From: Desulfobacterales bacterium | GTDB lineage: Bacteria > Desulfobacterota > Desulfobacteria > Desulfobacterales > JAFDDL01 | Assembly (NCBI GenBank): GCA_034003325.1 | Contig: JAVEYW010000006.1 | Span: 210,561 to 274,560 of the forward strand | Direction of reading: 5' to 3' | DNA length: 64,000 nucleotides | In this document: piece by piece, positions 1-8,129 of the stretch | Numbering within the stretch: position 1 is the first letter of the stretch | Layout of the letters: every line of letters starts with the position of its first letter | Made by a program: the position numbers and the translations under genes | Notes under the pieces: generated by a model | Seen by the model: only the letters and a program-made list of their open reading frames with translations | Databases searched by the model: none | Told to the model about the DNA's origin: nothing

Positions 1-698
1 TTACCGATCCGCTCGATGCGGTCGGCAACACCACCAAGGCGGTTACCAAAGGGTATGCCATCGGCTCCGCCGGTTTGGCCGCGCTGGTGCTTTTTGCTGC
101 GTATGTGCAGGAATTTACGATTCGAGGTGGTGGTGAGGTGATTCGGTTTGATCTGTCCGATGTGAAGGTTATCATCGGTCTTTTCATCGGTGGGTTGCTG
201 CCCTATCTGTTCGCCTCCATCGCCATGAAGGCCGTCGGCAATGCCGGTGGCGCTGTTGTGGATGAGGTTCGTCGTCAGTTCCGTGAAATTCCCGGCATTA
301 TGGAAGGTACCGGCAAACCCGATTACGGTGCCTGTGTGGATATCGTCACCAAGTTTGCATTGAAGGAAATGATGATTCCGGCGCTGCTGCCGGTCGTTGC
401 TCCGCTGCTGGTCGGCTTCCTTCTGGGCAAAGTGGCTCTGGGTGGCTTGTTGATCGGTAGTATCGTTACCGGCGTGTTTGTCGCCATCTCCATGACCACT
501 GGTGGCGCTGCCTGGGACAATGCGAAAAAATACATTGAAGACGGTCATCTGGGCGGCAAAGGCAGCGATGCCCATAAAGCCGCTGTTACCGGTGACACCG
601 TAGGCGACCCGTACAAAGATACGGCCGGTCCCGCGGTTAACCCGATGATCAAGATTCTCAACGTGGTTGCCTTGCTGATGGTTCCCTTCCTGATGTAA
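1..698 (+). CDS. hppA: Membrane-bound proton-pumping pyrophosphatase, C-terminal part
   Basis: This is the 3' end of a gene that begins before the window; the frame is open from base 3. Membrane pyrophosphatases hydrolyse PPi in the cytoplasm and pump H+ or Na+. What remains shows several hydrophobic helices and the conserved stretch [13 protein letters not shown] at the left edge. In this family a Lys at the position after GNTT marks K+-independent enzymes, whereas K+-dependent ones have Ala there; this copy has Lys. The cytoplasmic segment [10 protein letters not shown] and the C-terminal [22 protein letters not shown] are also standard. It ends just before a strong terminator, so transcription probably stops there. 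Confidence 0.95.
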   Translation, partial: TDPLDAVGNTTKAVTKGYAIGSAGLAALVLFAAYVQEFTIRGGGEVIRFDLSDVKVIIGLFIGGLLPYLFASIAMKAVGNAGGAVVDEVRRQFREIPGIMEGTGKPDYGACVDIVTKFALKEMMIPALLPVVAPLLVGFLLGKVALGGLLIGSIVTGVFVAISMTTGGAAWDNAKKYIEDGHLGGKGSDAHKAAVTGDTVGDPYKDTAGPAVNPMIKILNVVALLMVPFLM

Positions 699-731
699 TT
701 CAACCCGACGTTTTCAGAAAAGAAAACAATT

Positions 732-766
732 AAAAGGATTGGCGCGTTTGCGCCAATCCTTTTTTA
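732..766 (+). terminator. Rho-independent terminator after hppA
   Basis: A perfect 14-bp stem (732-745 with 750-763) with a 4-base loop (GTTT), running into a T tract. It lies 34 bases after the hppA stop codon. Confidence 0.93.
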
Positions 767-857
767 TTGATTGTTCACGGCCGGAATGATAAAGTAACCT
801 TTAATTAAGGTATGTTTACTACAGCAAACGAAATAGGGTGATATTACGGATTTATTA

Positions 858-1385
858 ATGAGAGATAACACGAACAGTGAGTGCCAGCGGTTACGGGAAT
901 TCGTAGTAGGCGATCTTGCGGTATACCCGGCCCATGGTGTCGGTCGAATCAATGCCATAGAAAGCAAGGTAGTCAATGGGGAAACGCATGATTTTTATAT
1001 CATGAAGATTATCGAAAACGGTATGGTGATCATGATCCCCACGAGCAATGTGGAATCGGTCGGACTCAGGGACGTTATCAAAGCGGAGGATATCCCAAAA
1101 GTTTATGAAATAATGAAAGAAAACAGGGATAGCCCCATCGACAATCAGACCTGGAACCGGCGCTATCGGGAGTATATGGAAAAGATAAAAACCGGATGTT
1201 TGAATGACGTTGCTGAAGTGTTTAGGGATTTATATCTGCTGAAATTAAATAAGGATCTTTCCTTTGGTGAGCGCAAGCTTTATGATACGGCGCAAGGACT
1301 GCTTATTCGGGAGCTGTCCACGGCCAAAAATTCAGATGAAGCGACCATATTAAAAGAGATAGAATCCCTATTTGCCTCCGAATAA
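858..1385 (+). CDS. carD: CarD/CdnL-family RNA polymerase-binding regulator
   Basis: A 175-residue protein. Residues about 15-75 form the CarD/TRCF RNA-polymerase-interacting domain (FVVGDLAVYPAHGVGRI, then YIMKI and MIPTSNVESVGLRDVI), and the rest is the helical DNA-binding tail. CarD/CdnL proteins bind the RNA polymerase beta subunit and stabilise open complexes, especially at rRNA promoters. The length fits the family. The ATG at 858 follows a weak ribosome site. The gene stands alone between the hppA terminator and the pseudouridine synthase that starts 16 bases after its stop. Family assignment is firm; regulatory targets cannot be read from the sequence. Confidence 0.93.
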   Translation: MRDNTNSECQRLREFVVGDLAVYPAHGVGRINAIESKVVNGETHDFYIMKIIENGMVIMIPTSNVESVGLRDVIKAEDIPKVYEIMKENRDSPIDNQTWNRRYREYMEKIKTGCLNDVAEVFRDLYLLKLNKDLSFGERKLYDTAQGLLIRELSTAKNSDEATILKEIESLFASE

Positions 1386-1401
1386 CCTTCCTTTTCCCCC
1401 T

Positions 1402-2409
1402 ATGGACAGATGCAGCAGGGCCTTTGAATTTACCATTGAAGCGCCCGATGAGGGAAAACGCCTTGACCTTCTGATTTGTGCGCATGCGCCCGGTTGTGCG
1501 AGGACGCTTTCTGCTAAGCTAATTCGTTCGGGAAGCGTGCATGTCGACGGCCATGTTAAAAAGGCCGGTTATCGGGTTCGAATGGGCGAAAAGGTCAGCG
1601 GCATTATTCCGCTGCCCGTGCCGGCGAGTTTTGAGCCTGAGCCGATCGCGTTGAGCGTTCTATATGAAGATACGACGATTATTGTCATCAACAAGCAGCC
1701 GGGTATAGTGGTGCATCCGGCGCCCGGACATCGAAACGGAACGCTTGTCAACGCCATTTTGCACCACTGCCCTGGGATTGAGGCCATTGGCGGAGAAATC
1801 AGGCCCGGTATCGTTCACCGGTTGGACAGGGATACTTCCGGCACCTTGGTCATTGCGAAAAATGCGGTTGCCATGAAACATCTCGCGGATCAATTCAGGG
1901 ACAGGCATGTTCAAAAGGAATATCTGGCCTTGGTGTGGGGGTGTGTTGCCCGCGATTGCGGTACGATATCTTTACCCATCGGGCGTCATCCGGTGGATCG
2001 AAAACGGATGAGCACGGTCAGTCGCAAAACGCGAATCGCCGAGACCCACTGGCAAGTCGAATCGCGGTTTGATCAGGTGAGCCTGTTGCGGGTTCGGATT
2101 CGAACCGGTCGGACTCACCAGATTCGTGTGCATTGTGCCGCGATGCACCATCCGGTTATCGGAGATTCTGTCTATGGTGGCCGGAATTTAGGCGCCAAAT
2201 ACCCCCCGGCGTCGCCCGCCGTTCGTGCGGCCATTGAAAGCATCGGCCGACAGATGCTGCATGCCTGGCGGCTCGGCTTTACACATCCTGTCAGCGGAAA
2301 AGAAATGATGTTTGAATCCCCCTTGCCTTCGGACATGACCTTTTTGCTTGAAACCCTGCGGTCTACGCCCGATCCGGCTAAGCTGTTAACACACAGTGAA
2401 AAGATGTAA
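1402..2409 (+). CDS. rluD: RluD-family 23S rRNA pseudouridine synthase
   Basis: A 335-residue RluA/RluC/RluD-type pseudouridine synthase that isomerises uridines in 23S rRNA. The N-terminal S4 RNA-binding domain (residues about 10-75, including LDLLICAHAP and SGSVHVDG) is followed by the catalytic domain with the signature HRLDRDTSG, whose Asp is the nucleophile. RTGRTHQIRVH is the second family motif. I chose ATG 1402 because the S4 domain starts soon after it; a TTG at 1372, overlapping carD, would add ten residues of unlike composition. Whether its target is the RluD or the RluC site cannot be decided from sequence alone. Confidence 0.9.
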   Translation: MDRCSRAFEFTIEAPDEGKRLDLLICAHAPGCARTLSAKLIRSGSVHVDGHVKKAGYRVRMGEKVSGIIPLPVPASFEPEPIALSVLYEDTTIIVINKQPGIVVHPAPGHRNGTLVNAILHHCPGIEAIGGEIRPGIVHRLDRDTSGTLVIAKNAVAMKHLADQFRDRHVQKEYLALVWGCVARDCGTISLPIGRHPVDRKRMSTVSRKTRIAETHWQVESRFDQVSLLRVRIRTGRTHQIRVHCAAMHHPVIGDSVYGGRNLGAKYPPASPAVRAAIESIGRQMLHAWRLGFTHPVSGKEMMFESPLPSDMTFLLETLRSTPDPAKLLTHSEKM

Positions 2410-2412
2410 AAA

Positions 2413-2595
2413 ATGAATTTATCAAAAATTAACTGCCCGGATTGCGGCGGAAAGCTTTATGTAAAATTGACCTGAAAGCGGGTAAAGCTTTGCTGCAGGT
2501 CCTGCGGCGCAATGCACGACATTGAAAAGTTTGCTGATCTTCTGGATGAAATTTGGGAAACAGCCTTGGCCAATTTTCCCTGTGATCGGCTTTGA
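2413..2595 (+). CDS. Small dual-CxxC zinc-ribbon-like protein with in-frame TGA, probable selenoprotein
   Basis: An ATG three bases after the rluD stop opens a frame with CPDCGG (Cys 8, Cys 11), an in-frame TGA at codon 21 (2473-2475), then uninterrupted coding through CCRSCGA (Cys 28, Cys 31) and DIEKFADLLDEIWE to a TGA at 2593. The two CxxC knuckles on either side of the TGA look like halves of one protein, so the TGA is probably read as selenocysteine, giving 60 residues. From memory, Desulfobacterales contain a small family with two CxxC motifs and an optional selenocysteine; I cannot check this here. The alternative is a 20-residue truncated peptide or pseudogene. The adjacent hairpin is listed separately. 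Confidence 0.7.
2492..2508 (+). promoter_or_regulatory. Candidate bacterial SECIS hairpin
   Basis: GCTGCA (2492-2497) pairs with TGCGGC (2503-2508) through six pairs including one T-G, leaving the apical loop GGTCC. The loop starts 22 bases after the TGA at 2473-2475. Bacterial SECIS elements are short hairpins inside the coding region just after the UGA with G-rich GGU(C) apical loops, and the E. coli fdhF element has a closely similar stem and loop. A second fold (2469-2479 with 2487-2501) is also possible and would compete with it. Confidence 0.6.
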
Positions 2596-2605
2596 TCTTT
2601 TTGCC

Positions 2606-3364
2606 ATGACGGAATCCCGGAAAAATTTTAAGCTGCTGATCGAGTATGACGGCAGTGCCTATCATGGGTGGCAGCGGCAGCAGAAGGATGAGAGCATTCA
2701 AGCTACCATCGAAGCGGCCCTTCACCGGCTGACCGGATCGAGGATATCTCTCATCGGCTCAGGGAGAACGGATGCGGGGGTTCACGCCAAAGGACAGGTC
2801 GCCAATTTTTTTTGCGAAACTCATCTTTGTGCGAACACGGTTTGTCGTGGATTAAATGCTTTATTGCCGGATGATATTGCCATTCTCGCATGTACGGTGG
2901 TGGATGAAAGTTTCCATGCCCGATTTGACGCGAAAGCCAAAACTTACCGTTATACCATTATCAACCGGTTTTCTCCGGTTGCCGTCGGGCGGCAGTACGC
3001 TTGGCATATTCCACAGGATTTGGATGCGGCGGCTATGAAATCCGCGATGCAACATCTCATCGGACGACACGATTTCAAGGCATTTGAAGGCACCGGTAGT
3101 CCCAGGGCGCATACCACAAGACATATGCTGAATGCGGTGTTGCAAGTGGATGCGCAACTTTCAAGGCTTAATTTTTACTTTACGGCCGATGGCTTTTTAA
3201 GACACATGGTGAGAAACATTGTGGGCACGCTGGTGGAAGTCGGAAGGAGAAAAATCGAACCGACCACTGTTGCTGTCATTCGGGATGCTGCGGACCGTTC
3301 CCTGGCCGGTGCAACCGCGCCCGGCCAGGGGTTATGTCTGATGAACGTTTGTTATGACAAGTAA
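2606..3364 (+). CDS. truA: tRNA pseudouridine(38-40) synthase
   Basis: A 252-residue TruA enzyme that makes pseudouridine at positions 38-40 of tRNA anticodon arms. The catalytic Asp lies in GSGRTDAGVHA near residue 55. The start FKLLIEYDGSAYHGWQRQ is typical, as are RFDAKAKTYRYTI and the C-terminal GFLRHMVRNIVGTLVEVG. I chose ATG 2606 because the frame upstream of it (from 2522) overlaps the selenoprotein ORF and is unlike any TruA N-terminus. It is the third gene in the run rluD, selenoprotein, truA. Confidence 0.95.
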   Translation: MTESRKNFKLLIEYDGSAYHGWQRQQKDESIQATIEAALHRLTGSRISLIGSGRTDAGVHAKGQVANFFCETHLCANTVCRGLNALLPDDIAILACTVVDESFHARFDAKAKTYRYTIINRFSPVAVGRQYAWHIPQDLDAAAMKSAMQHLIGRHDFKAFEGTGSPRAHTTRHMLNAVLQVDAQLSRLNFYFTADGFLRHMVRNIVGTLVEVGRRKIEPTTVAVIRDAADRSLAGATAPGQGLCLMNVCYDK

Positions 3365-3385
3365 ATGGCGTTCGTTTATCGGGGT

Positions 3386-4696
3386 CTAAGCTTTCAGATC
3401 CGAAATTCCCCGTAAGATGGTATCGAACAATAACGGAATATCCTTTTCCTCAAGGCAGGAGAAGGCGATTCTCAGATTGTCCGGGCCAAAGGAAATCAGG
3501 CCCACGCCGTATTGGTTCAGCAAATGGACGCGAAGCACTTCCGCATCGACGTTTTTAACCCGAATACACATAAAATATCCGGAATTAAACGGATAGGCTT
3601 CAAAGGCATCGCGGTATTTTTCATCCCTGAGCACTTCTTTGACACGTTTGGCGCGGGCGCAAAGGATGGCAAATTTTTCTTCCAGTTCTTTGGCATGGTT
3701 CTTGTCCTCCAAAGATTGAAGCACAATCGTTTGGCTTAAATGAGAAGCATTGGAGATGGAACCGCGCACGGCGCCGGCCGTCTTTTTCTCCAGGGCATCG
3801 TAGACAGCTGCGCTGTTGCCGTCCATTTTGATTCCGTACGTGATAAATCCGACCCGAAGGCCCCAGACAAAAAGCTCCTTTGTCGCCCCATCCAGCTTGA
3901 CGGCCAGCAGCCGTGAATCCTGGCGGCACAATTGAGCGAAAAGGGATTCTTTAAGCGTGTCTTTTTCATAAAAGAGACCAAAATAGGCATCATCCGATAC
4001 AGCAATGACTTGCGTGCCGGCGCGCGCAATTTTTGCCAGAATTTGTACGATTGCCGCCCCTTCGGTTTGGGTTGCCGTATAACCGGTTGGGTTTTGAGGA
4101 AAATTCAAAAGGACGATGATTTTTTTGTTGGTTTTCGCTTCCTGGTTCACCGCCGCTTCAAATGCAGCCAGATTAAACCCGCCCGCATTCGAGAAGAGCG
4201 GGTATTGTGCGATTCGGGCGCCCTTTCGGACGCTTAAAATCATACTATAATTGCCCCACATCATGTCCGGCAGAATCACGACATCTCCCGGATCGACCCA
4301 AACATCGGCAAATACGCTGATAGCATGGGTAATGCCGCAGGTGACGATCGGCAGCCCGATTTCAGTATCGGCTAGGGACGGGTTTTTGCGTTTAAGGCTG
4401 TCCTGCCAAGCCTTTCGAAGCGTCATCAACCCGAAGGAGGGGGCATAGGTGAGCGCCTTTTCGGGAGCAATGTCGCGGAGTGCATTCATGACGGAAGGAA
4501 AATGCATGGTCTTGCCCTCTTCCGTTGCGATTCCGATAGTGGCATTGAGCCGGTATGCTTTTTCCTTGGCTTCCGCGCTTTGGCTCAATATACCTTTGGG
4601 AAAAAACAGGTTTTTTCCGATGTCGGATAACATGTCATATAGTTGGGGGGTCCCTGCCTGAAGTGTCTGATTAAGTTCTTTGGCGATGGGGTTCAT
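3386..4696 (-). CDS. PLP-dependent class I/II aminotransferase
   Basis: A 436-residue fold-type I aminotransferase. Visible signatures are ALTYAPSFGLMTLRKAWQD, the LLNFPQNPTGYT loop (Asn binding PLP), VSDDAYFGLFYE (Asp and Tyr of the cofactor site) and KLDGATKELFVWGLRVGFI, where the Lys should be the Schiff-base residue and the Arg binds phosphate. The C-terminal domain ends with NLRIAFSCLEEKDIP. A ribosome site AAGGAGG precedes ATG 4696. It is convergent with truA and transcribed on its own. The substrate cannot be deduced; aromatic or branched amino acids are possible. Confidence 0.85.
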   Translation of the reverse strand: MNPIAKELNQTLQAGTPQLYDMLSDIGKNLFFPKGILSQSAEAKEKAYRLNATIGIATEEGKTMHFPSVMNALRDIAPEKALTYAPSFGLMTLRKAWQDSLKRKNPSLADTEIGLPIVTCGITHAISVFADVWVDPGDVVILPDMMWGNYSMILSVRKGARIAQYPLFSNAGGFNLAAFEAAVNQEAKTNKKIIVLLNFPQNPTGYTATQTEGAAIVQILAKIARAGTQVIAVSDDAYFGLFYEKDTLKESLFAQLCRQDSRLLAVKLDGATKELFVWGLRVGFITYGIKMDGNSAAVYDALEKKTAGAVRGSISNASHLSQTIVLQSLEDKNHAKELEEKFAILCARAKRVKEVLRDEKYRDAFEAYPFNSGYFMCIRVKNVDAEVLRVHLLNQYGVGLISFGPDNLRIAFSCLEEKDIPLLFDTILRGISDLKA

Positions 4697-4768
4697 GTCA
4701 AGGCCTCCTTGGCTTTCCTGTGTGCATAGACGGTTCGGCCTTCATGGCCGTAGAATCGGGTTCATCAA

Positions 4769-4800
4769 AAAAAAACCCGCTCGGTGCGGAGCGGGTTCAA
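4769..4800 (-). terminator. Terminator for the PxxKW protein gene
   Basis: Read on the minus strand, AACCCGCTC and GAGCGGGTT pair around a short loop and are followed by nine T residues. It lies just past the stop of the gene ending at 4824. Confidence 0.85.
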
Positions 4801-4823
4801 TAGCGTATTGATCAGCAACCGCG

Positions 4824-5105
4824 TTAACGGTTTCCTCGTTTTGAAGCCTTTATCGGATTGAGTTTTGCCGCGGCTTTCTTTTCTACGGCCATTGTGACAT
4901 GCGTGGCCATATTGCAATGACCGTGCTTCCATTTTGAAGCCGGATCGGGGCAAGTCATGCAATACCAACCAGTTTTAAACTCCTTGCTTCGGGCGCAACC
5001 CTTGCAGGCTTCAATGATTTCAAGACAAGCCCCATTGGTGTAGCTGCATCCCTTGGCAGTCATAAAAGGGCATTCGACACCCTCACGTATCGTCGTGCAT
5101 TTCAT
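4824..5105 (-). CDS. PxxKW-type cysteine-rich protein
   Basis: A 93-residue protein with nine cysteines (C-T-T-I, E-C-P, G-C-S, A-C-L, A-C-K-G-C, Y-C-M-T-C, H-C-N) and the sequence CPDPASKWKHGHC, containing the P-x-x-K-W motif that names a small delta-proteobacterial family. The tail is lysine- and alanine-rich. The function of the family is not known to me; the cysteine spacing suggests metal or Fe-S binding. I chose ATG 5105 because AAGGAGG lies 5 bases upstream; the longer open frame before it has no cysteine-rich character. It has its own promoter and terminator and is divergent from the cytochrome/Rnf operon. Confidence 0.85.
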   Translation of the reverse strand: MKCTTIREGVECPFMTAKGCSYTNGACLEIIEACKGCARSKEFKTGWYCMTCPDPASKWKHGHCNMATHVTMAVEKKAAAKLNPIKASKRGNR

Positions 5106-5192
5106 AAAAACCTCCTTGTGACACAAAATAGAATAAAACAGGCCGGAGTGGATAAGTCCGCCCCGTTCTAAGCCCATAATTTTAGACCCCCG

Positions 5193-5221
5193 AATATAAA
5201 TGTGAAATAAGTCACTGTCAA
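5193..5221 (-). promoter_or_regulatory. Sigma-70-type promoter of the PxxKW gene
   Basis: On the minus strand: TTGACA (5221-5216), a 17-base spacer, then TATATT (5198-5193). This is a near-consensus housekeeping promoter about 90 bases upstream of the start codon at 5105. Confidence 0.7.
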
Positions 5222-5394
5222 CGAAAATATGATGAACCAAAATATGATCGAATGGTTTGAATGAAGGGCGTGACGCTATCCTTAGAATAGGGCAATGAAA
5301 AAAATCTTGAAAGACAAAACGCATTATGGTAGGGACTTTTCTTTGGTTCGCCATATACCGCGTTAATGATCTCAATCACAAAGGACGTATCAAC

Positions 5395-5820
5395 ATGGTT
5401 AAAAAAGAACTGAAATTGGCTTACGTTCTGGCAATCGCTCTGCTTGTCGTGGGAGTAATTTGTTATATGGTGCCCGCCAAGGCACCGGCGCAGCCGCTTC
5501 GAATGATGTATCAAACCGTCGCCGGAAGGGTGTTGTTTAATCACCAGATCCACCTGGGAGAATCCGGTTACGGCATTTCCTGCAGGGACTGCCATCATCA
5601 TCCCGAGGATGGCAGCGATACCAGTGGATGCGGTGCCTGCCACAGTCTGCCGGCGGAAGGAAAAACAGTACCCGATGCCTGCCTTGCCTGTCATGAACCG
5701 GATGAGCTTGAAGAAGTAACTATGAGCAAGCGCGCGGATGCCTTTCATGCCCAGTGCGTTCAGTGCCACAATGAATATGAATCGGGGCCGGTAGAGTGTT
5801 CCGGTTGTCATATCCAGTAA
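5395..5820 (+). CDS. Membrane-anchored class III-like multihaem cytochrome c
   Basis: A 141-residue protein with an N-terminal membrane anchor (LAYVLAIALLVVGVICYMV) and then a periplasmic domain with five CxxCH haem motifs: CRDCH, CGACH, CLACH, CVQCH and CSGCH. FNHQIHLG supplies a distal His, and the first motif is followed by extra His residues. Classical tetrahaem cytochrome c3 has four such motifs, so this copy has one more. Start ATG 5395 has AAAGGA upstream. It lies 72 bases before rnfC in the same direction, so it probably exchanges electrons with the Rnf complex on the outside of the membrane. The link to Rnf is inferred from position and from similar arrangements in sulfate reducers. 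Confidence 0.9.
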   Translation: MVKKELKLAYVLAIALLVVGVICYMVPAKAPAQPLRMMYQTVAGRVLFNHQIHLGESGYGISCRDCHHHPEDGSDTSGCGACHSLPAEGKTVPDACLACHEPDELEEVTMSKRADAFHAQCVQCHNEYESGPVECSGCHIQ

Positions 5821-5892
5821 CCACAAATAGGATAGCCGAGCATTCGGCTGAACCTGTTTTTCAAATCGCGACCAAACGAATGGGGTTGAATC

Positions 5893-7176
5893 ATGATGAA
5901 GAAACCATTTTTCGGCTTGTCTAAACCCCGGGTAATTTATCCGCCGTCCCAGGGTGCCTTCCCGATCCCCAAATCAATTCCTACACCCGGCAGGGTGACA
6001 CTCCTGATCGACGGTGCGTTGTCATTCGTGGATAAGGATGTCCTGAAAAAAGGCGACGCGGTAAAGACCGGCCAGAAAGTATTGCTGTCAAAGGAGTCCG
6101 GTGGCTACGCGATTTCAAGCGTCACCGGAACCGTTTCCGATATCTCCGTTTTTGAAGGGGACTTCGGCAAAATCTATGTGGCGGTGAGCATTGATTCGGC
6201 CAAGGCCGAGCAGCTTGATGATCAATTCACTGCCGTGGCCGCCGAGCCATCCCTTCAAACGGCACTCGATTTTCTTCAAACGGCACCGGGCAAACCGCCC
6301 TTGTCGATGTTGTCGAATCTTGAGAAGACCATTGAGACCCTCGTTATCTATGCCGAAGATAAAGACCTTCTGATTACCACGAACCGCTATATCGCCACCT
6401 CCCGGTTTTCCTCTTTAACCAAGGGGATCGATATGCTTAAAAAAATCAGTGGAATAGATGATATTATCGTGGTAACGCCCCGGGACCGAATTCAAAGCTA
6501 CGGTGAGATCGGCGCTAAGGTAAGGGCTGTGGACACGGCTTACCCTGCGGCGAATCCGCAGAATATCATGAATCAGGTTTTAGGCAAGGCGGTACCGGTT
6601 GGAAAGGCGCCTGAAGATCTGGGCGTTGTTTTTTTCAGCGCTGAATCGGTGGCTGCCCTTGGCGATGCGTTTGAGACCGGGCGGGTGCCGGTAAACAAAA
6701 TTATCACCGTGATTCATAAAGACGGCAGCCAAACTCTTGTGGAGGCTAGAATCGGAACCCCGATTAGAAATGTATTGGCCGCCTGCGGGGAAACATTATC
6801 CGATATGGACCGGCTGATTGTCGGCGGGCCCATGACGGGCAATGCCATCTACTCCGAGGAGCATCCGGTTCAGCCCGACACGGATGCCGTCATGCTGCAG
6901 GATAAGGCGGATGTCCCCTTCGTATCCGATTATCCTTGCATCAATTGCGGTGAATGTGTCCGGGTGTGCCCGGCCAAGATGCCGGTCAATATGCTGGTCC
7001 GGTTTCTGGAGGCTGGCGTTTATCAGACGGCTGCCGATGAATACGATCTTTATTCCTGCATTGAATGCGGGTTGTGCAGTTACGTGTGTGTCGCAAAAAT
7101 TCCCATCTTTCAGTATATTCGGTTGGCTAAATTCGCACTGAGCCAAGTCCAAACAGCGGAGGAGCAAAATGATTAG
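5893..7176 (+). CDS. rnfC: Rnf complex subunit C (NADH-binding, 2x[4Fe-4S])
   Basis: A 427-residue RnfC, the peripheral subunit thought to bind NADH and FMN. The N-terminal RnfC barrel-like domain (GAFPIPKSIPTPGRVTLLID) leads to the Nqo1-like domain, and two ferredoxin motifs lie near the C-terminus: CINCGECVRVCP and CIECGLCSYVC. The Rnf complex couples reduced ferredoxin oxidation to NAD+ reduction with Na+ or H+ export. The start could be the ATG at 5893 or the next codon. It overlaps rnfD by 8 bases. Confidence 0.95.
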   Translation: MMKKPFFGLSKPRVIYPPSQGAFPIPKSIPTPGRVTLLIDGALSFVDKDVLKKGDAVKTGQKVLLSKESGGYAISSVTGTVSDISVFEGDFGKIYVAVSIDSAKAEQLDDQFTAVAAEPSLQTALDFLQTAPGKPPLSMLSNLEKTIETLVIYAEDKDLLITTNRYIATSRFSSLTKGIDMLKKISGIDDIIVVTPRDRIQSYGEIGAKVRAVDTAYPAANPQNIMNQVLGKAVPVGKAPEDLGVVFFSAESVAALGDAFETGRVPVNKIITVIHKDGSQTLVEARIGTPIRNVLAACGETLSDMDRLIVGGPMTGNAIYSEEHPVQPDTDAVMLQDKADVPFVSDYPCINCGECVRVCPAKMPVNMLVRFLEAGVYQTAADEYDLYSCIECGLCSYVCVAKIPIFQYIRLAKFALSQVQTAEEQND

Positions 7177-8128
7177 TCAAAAGAAATTTATCGTTTCACA
7201 CGCGCCGTTTTGGCACTGTGGCAGAAGCGTATCTGAAAGAAGCTACCACACCATGCTGGCGGCGGTGCCGGCGGTGTTGGCCGGGATTATCTCCTATGGC
7301 CCTCCCGCGTTGGGCGTTGTGGCGTTTTCCATCGCCACCGCCATGCTTTGGGAGGTTGCATTTAATCGCATCGCCAAGCAGCCGATATCCATCGGGGACG
7401 GCAATGCAGCGTTAATCGGCATGGTTCTGGCCATGTTGATGCCTGCCACCATGCCCTGGTGGGGGGTTTTGGTGGGAACCTTTATTGCAATATTTATCGG
7501 AAAGATGATTTTCGGCGGTATTGGTAGCAACCCCTTTAATCCGGTAATAATAGCGGTCGCGATTTTGATGGTTTCCTGGAAACACCTCTTCGATTTCGAT
7601 GGGATGCTGGTCAATTACAATTTGGAATTCTTGACCATCTCTCCCCTGGTTGCCTTAAAGTCTTTCGGGGTTCAGGCCACCACCCAATTCAATCCCCTTG
7701 ATTTGCTATTGGGACGTCAGGTAGGGGGCATCGGCGCCACATTCGGGCTGGGGATTATTCTCGGTGGTCTCTACCTTATTTTGCGCGGATTTATTCGGTG
7801 GGAAATTTCCATCTCTTTTCTGGTCGGCATCGCGGTTACCGCCGTTTTATTCAATTTGTTGAATCCCGCCAAATACGGCGGCCCCCTGATTCATCTCTTG
7901 TCCGGTTATACCCTCTTGGGGGCGTTTTTTCTGGCAACGGAAGATTCCTCCTCGCCGGTCAACATGATTCCCATGTTCATCTACGGCGCTTTGGGGGGTG
8001 TCATGACCGTGCTGATTCGAAACATCGGCATCTATGCGGACGGCGTTGTTTATGCAATTCTTGTAATTAACCTCGTAAACCCGCTACTGGACAAGATCCG
8101 GCCCAAAGCGATTGGAAAGGTGGCCTGA
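7169..8128 (+). CDS. rnfD: Rnf complex membrane subunit D
   Basis: A 319-residue integral membrane protein of the NqrB/RnfD family with about nine hydrophobic segments. LLSGYTLLGAFFLATEDSSSPVN and GDGNAALIGMVLAMLMPA are family landmarks. RnfD normally carries covalent FMN on a Thr in a S/T-G/A-A-T-type motif; the most likely site here is VQATTQFNPLD. GGAGG lies upstream of ATG 7169. The start overlaps the rnfC end, suggesting translational coupling. Confidence 0.93.
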   Translation: MISQKKFIVSHAPFWHCGRSVSERSYHTMLAAVPAVLAGIISYGPPALGVVAFSIATAMLWEVAFNRIAKQPISIGDGNAALIGMVLAMLMPATMPWWGVLVGTFIAIFIGKMIFGGIGSNPFNPVIIAVAILMVSWKHLFDFDGMLVNYNLEFLTISPLVALKSFGVQATTQFNPLDLLLGRQVGGIGATFGLGIILGGLYLILRGFIRWEISISFLVGIAVTAVLFNLLNPAKYGGPLIHLLSGYTLLGAFFLATEDSSSPVNMIPMFIYGALGGVMTVLIRNIGIYADGVVYAILVINLVNPLLDKIRPKAIGKVA

Positions 8129-8129
8129 T

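Noticed and set aside
8112..8129. TTG start for rnfG inside rnfD
   Set aside because: ATG 8130 directly after the rnfD stop gives a normal RnfG N-terminus.
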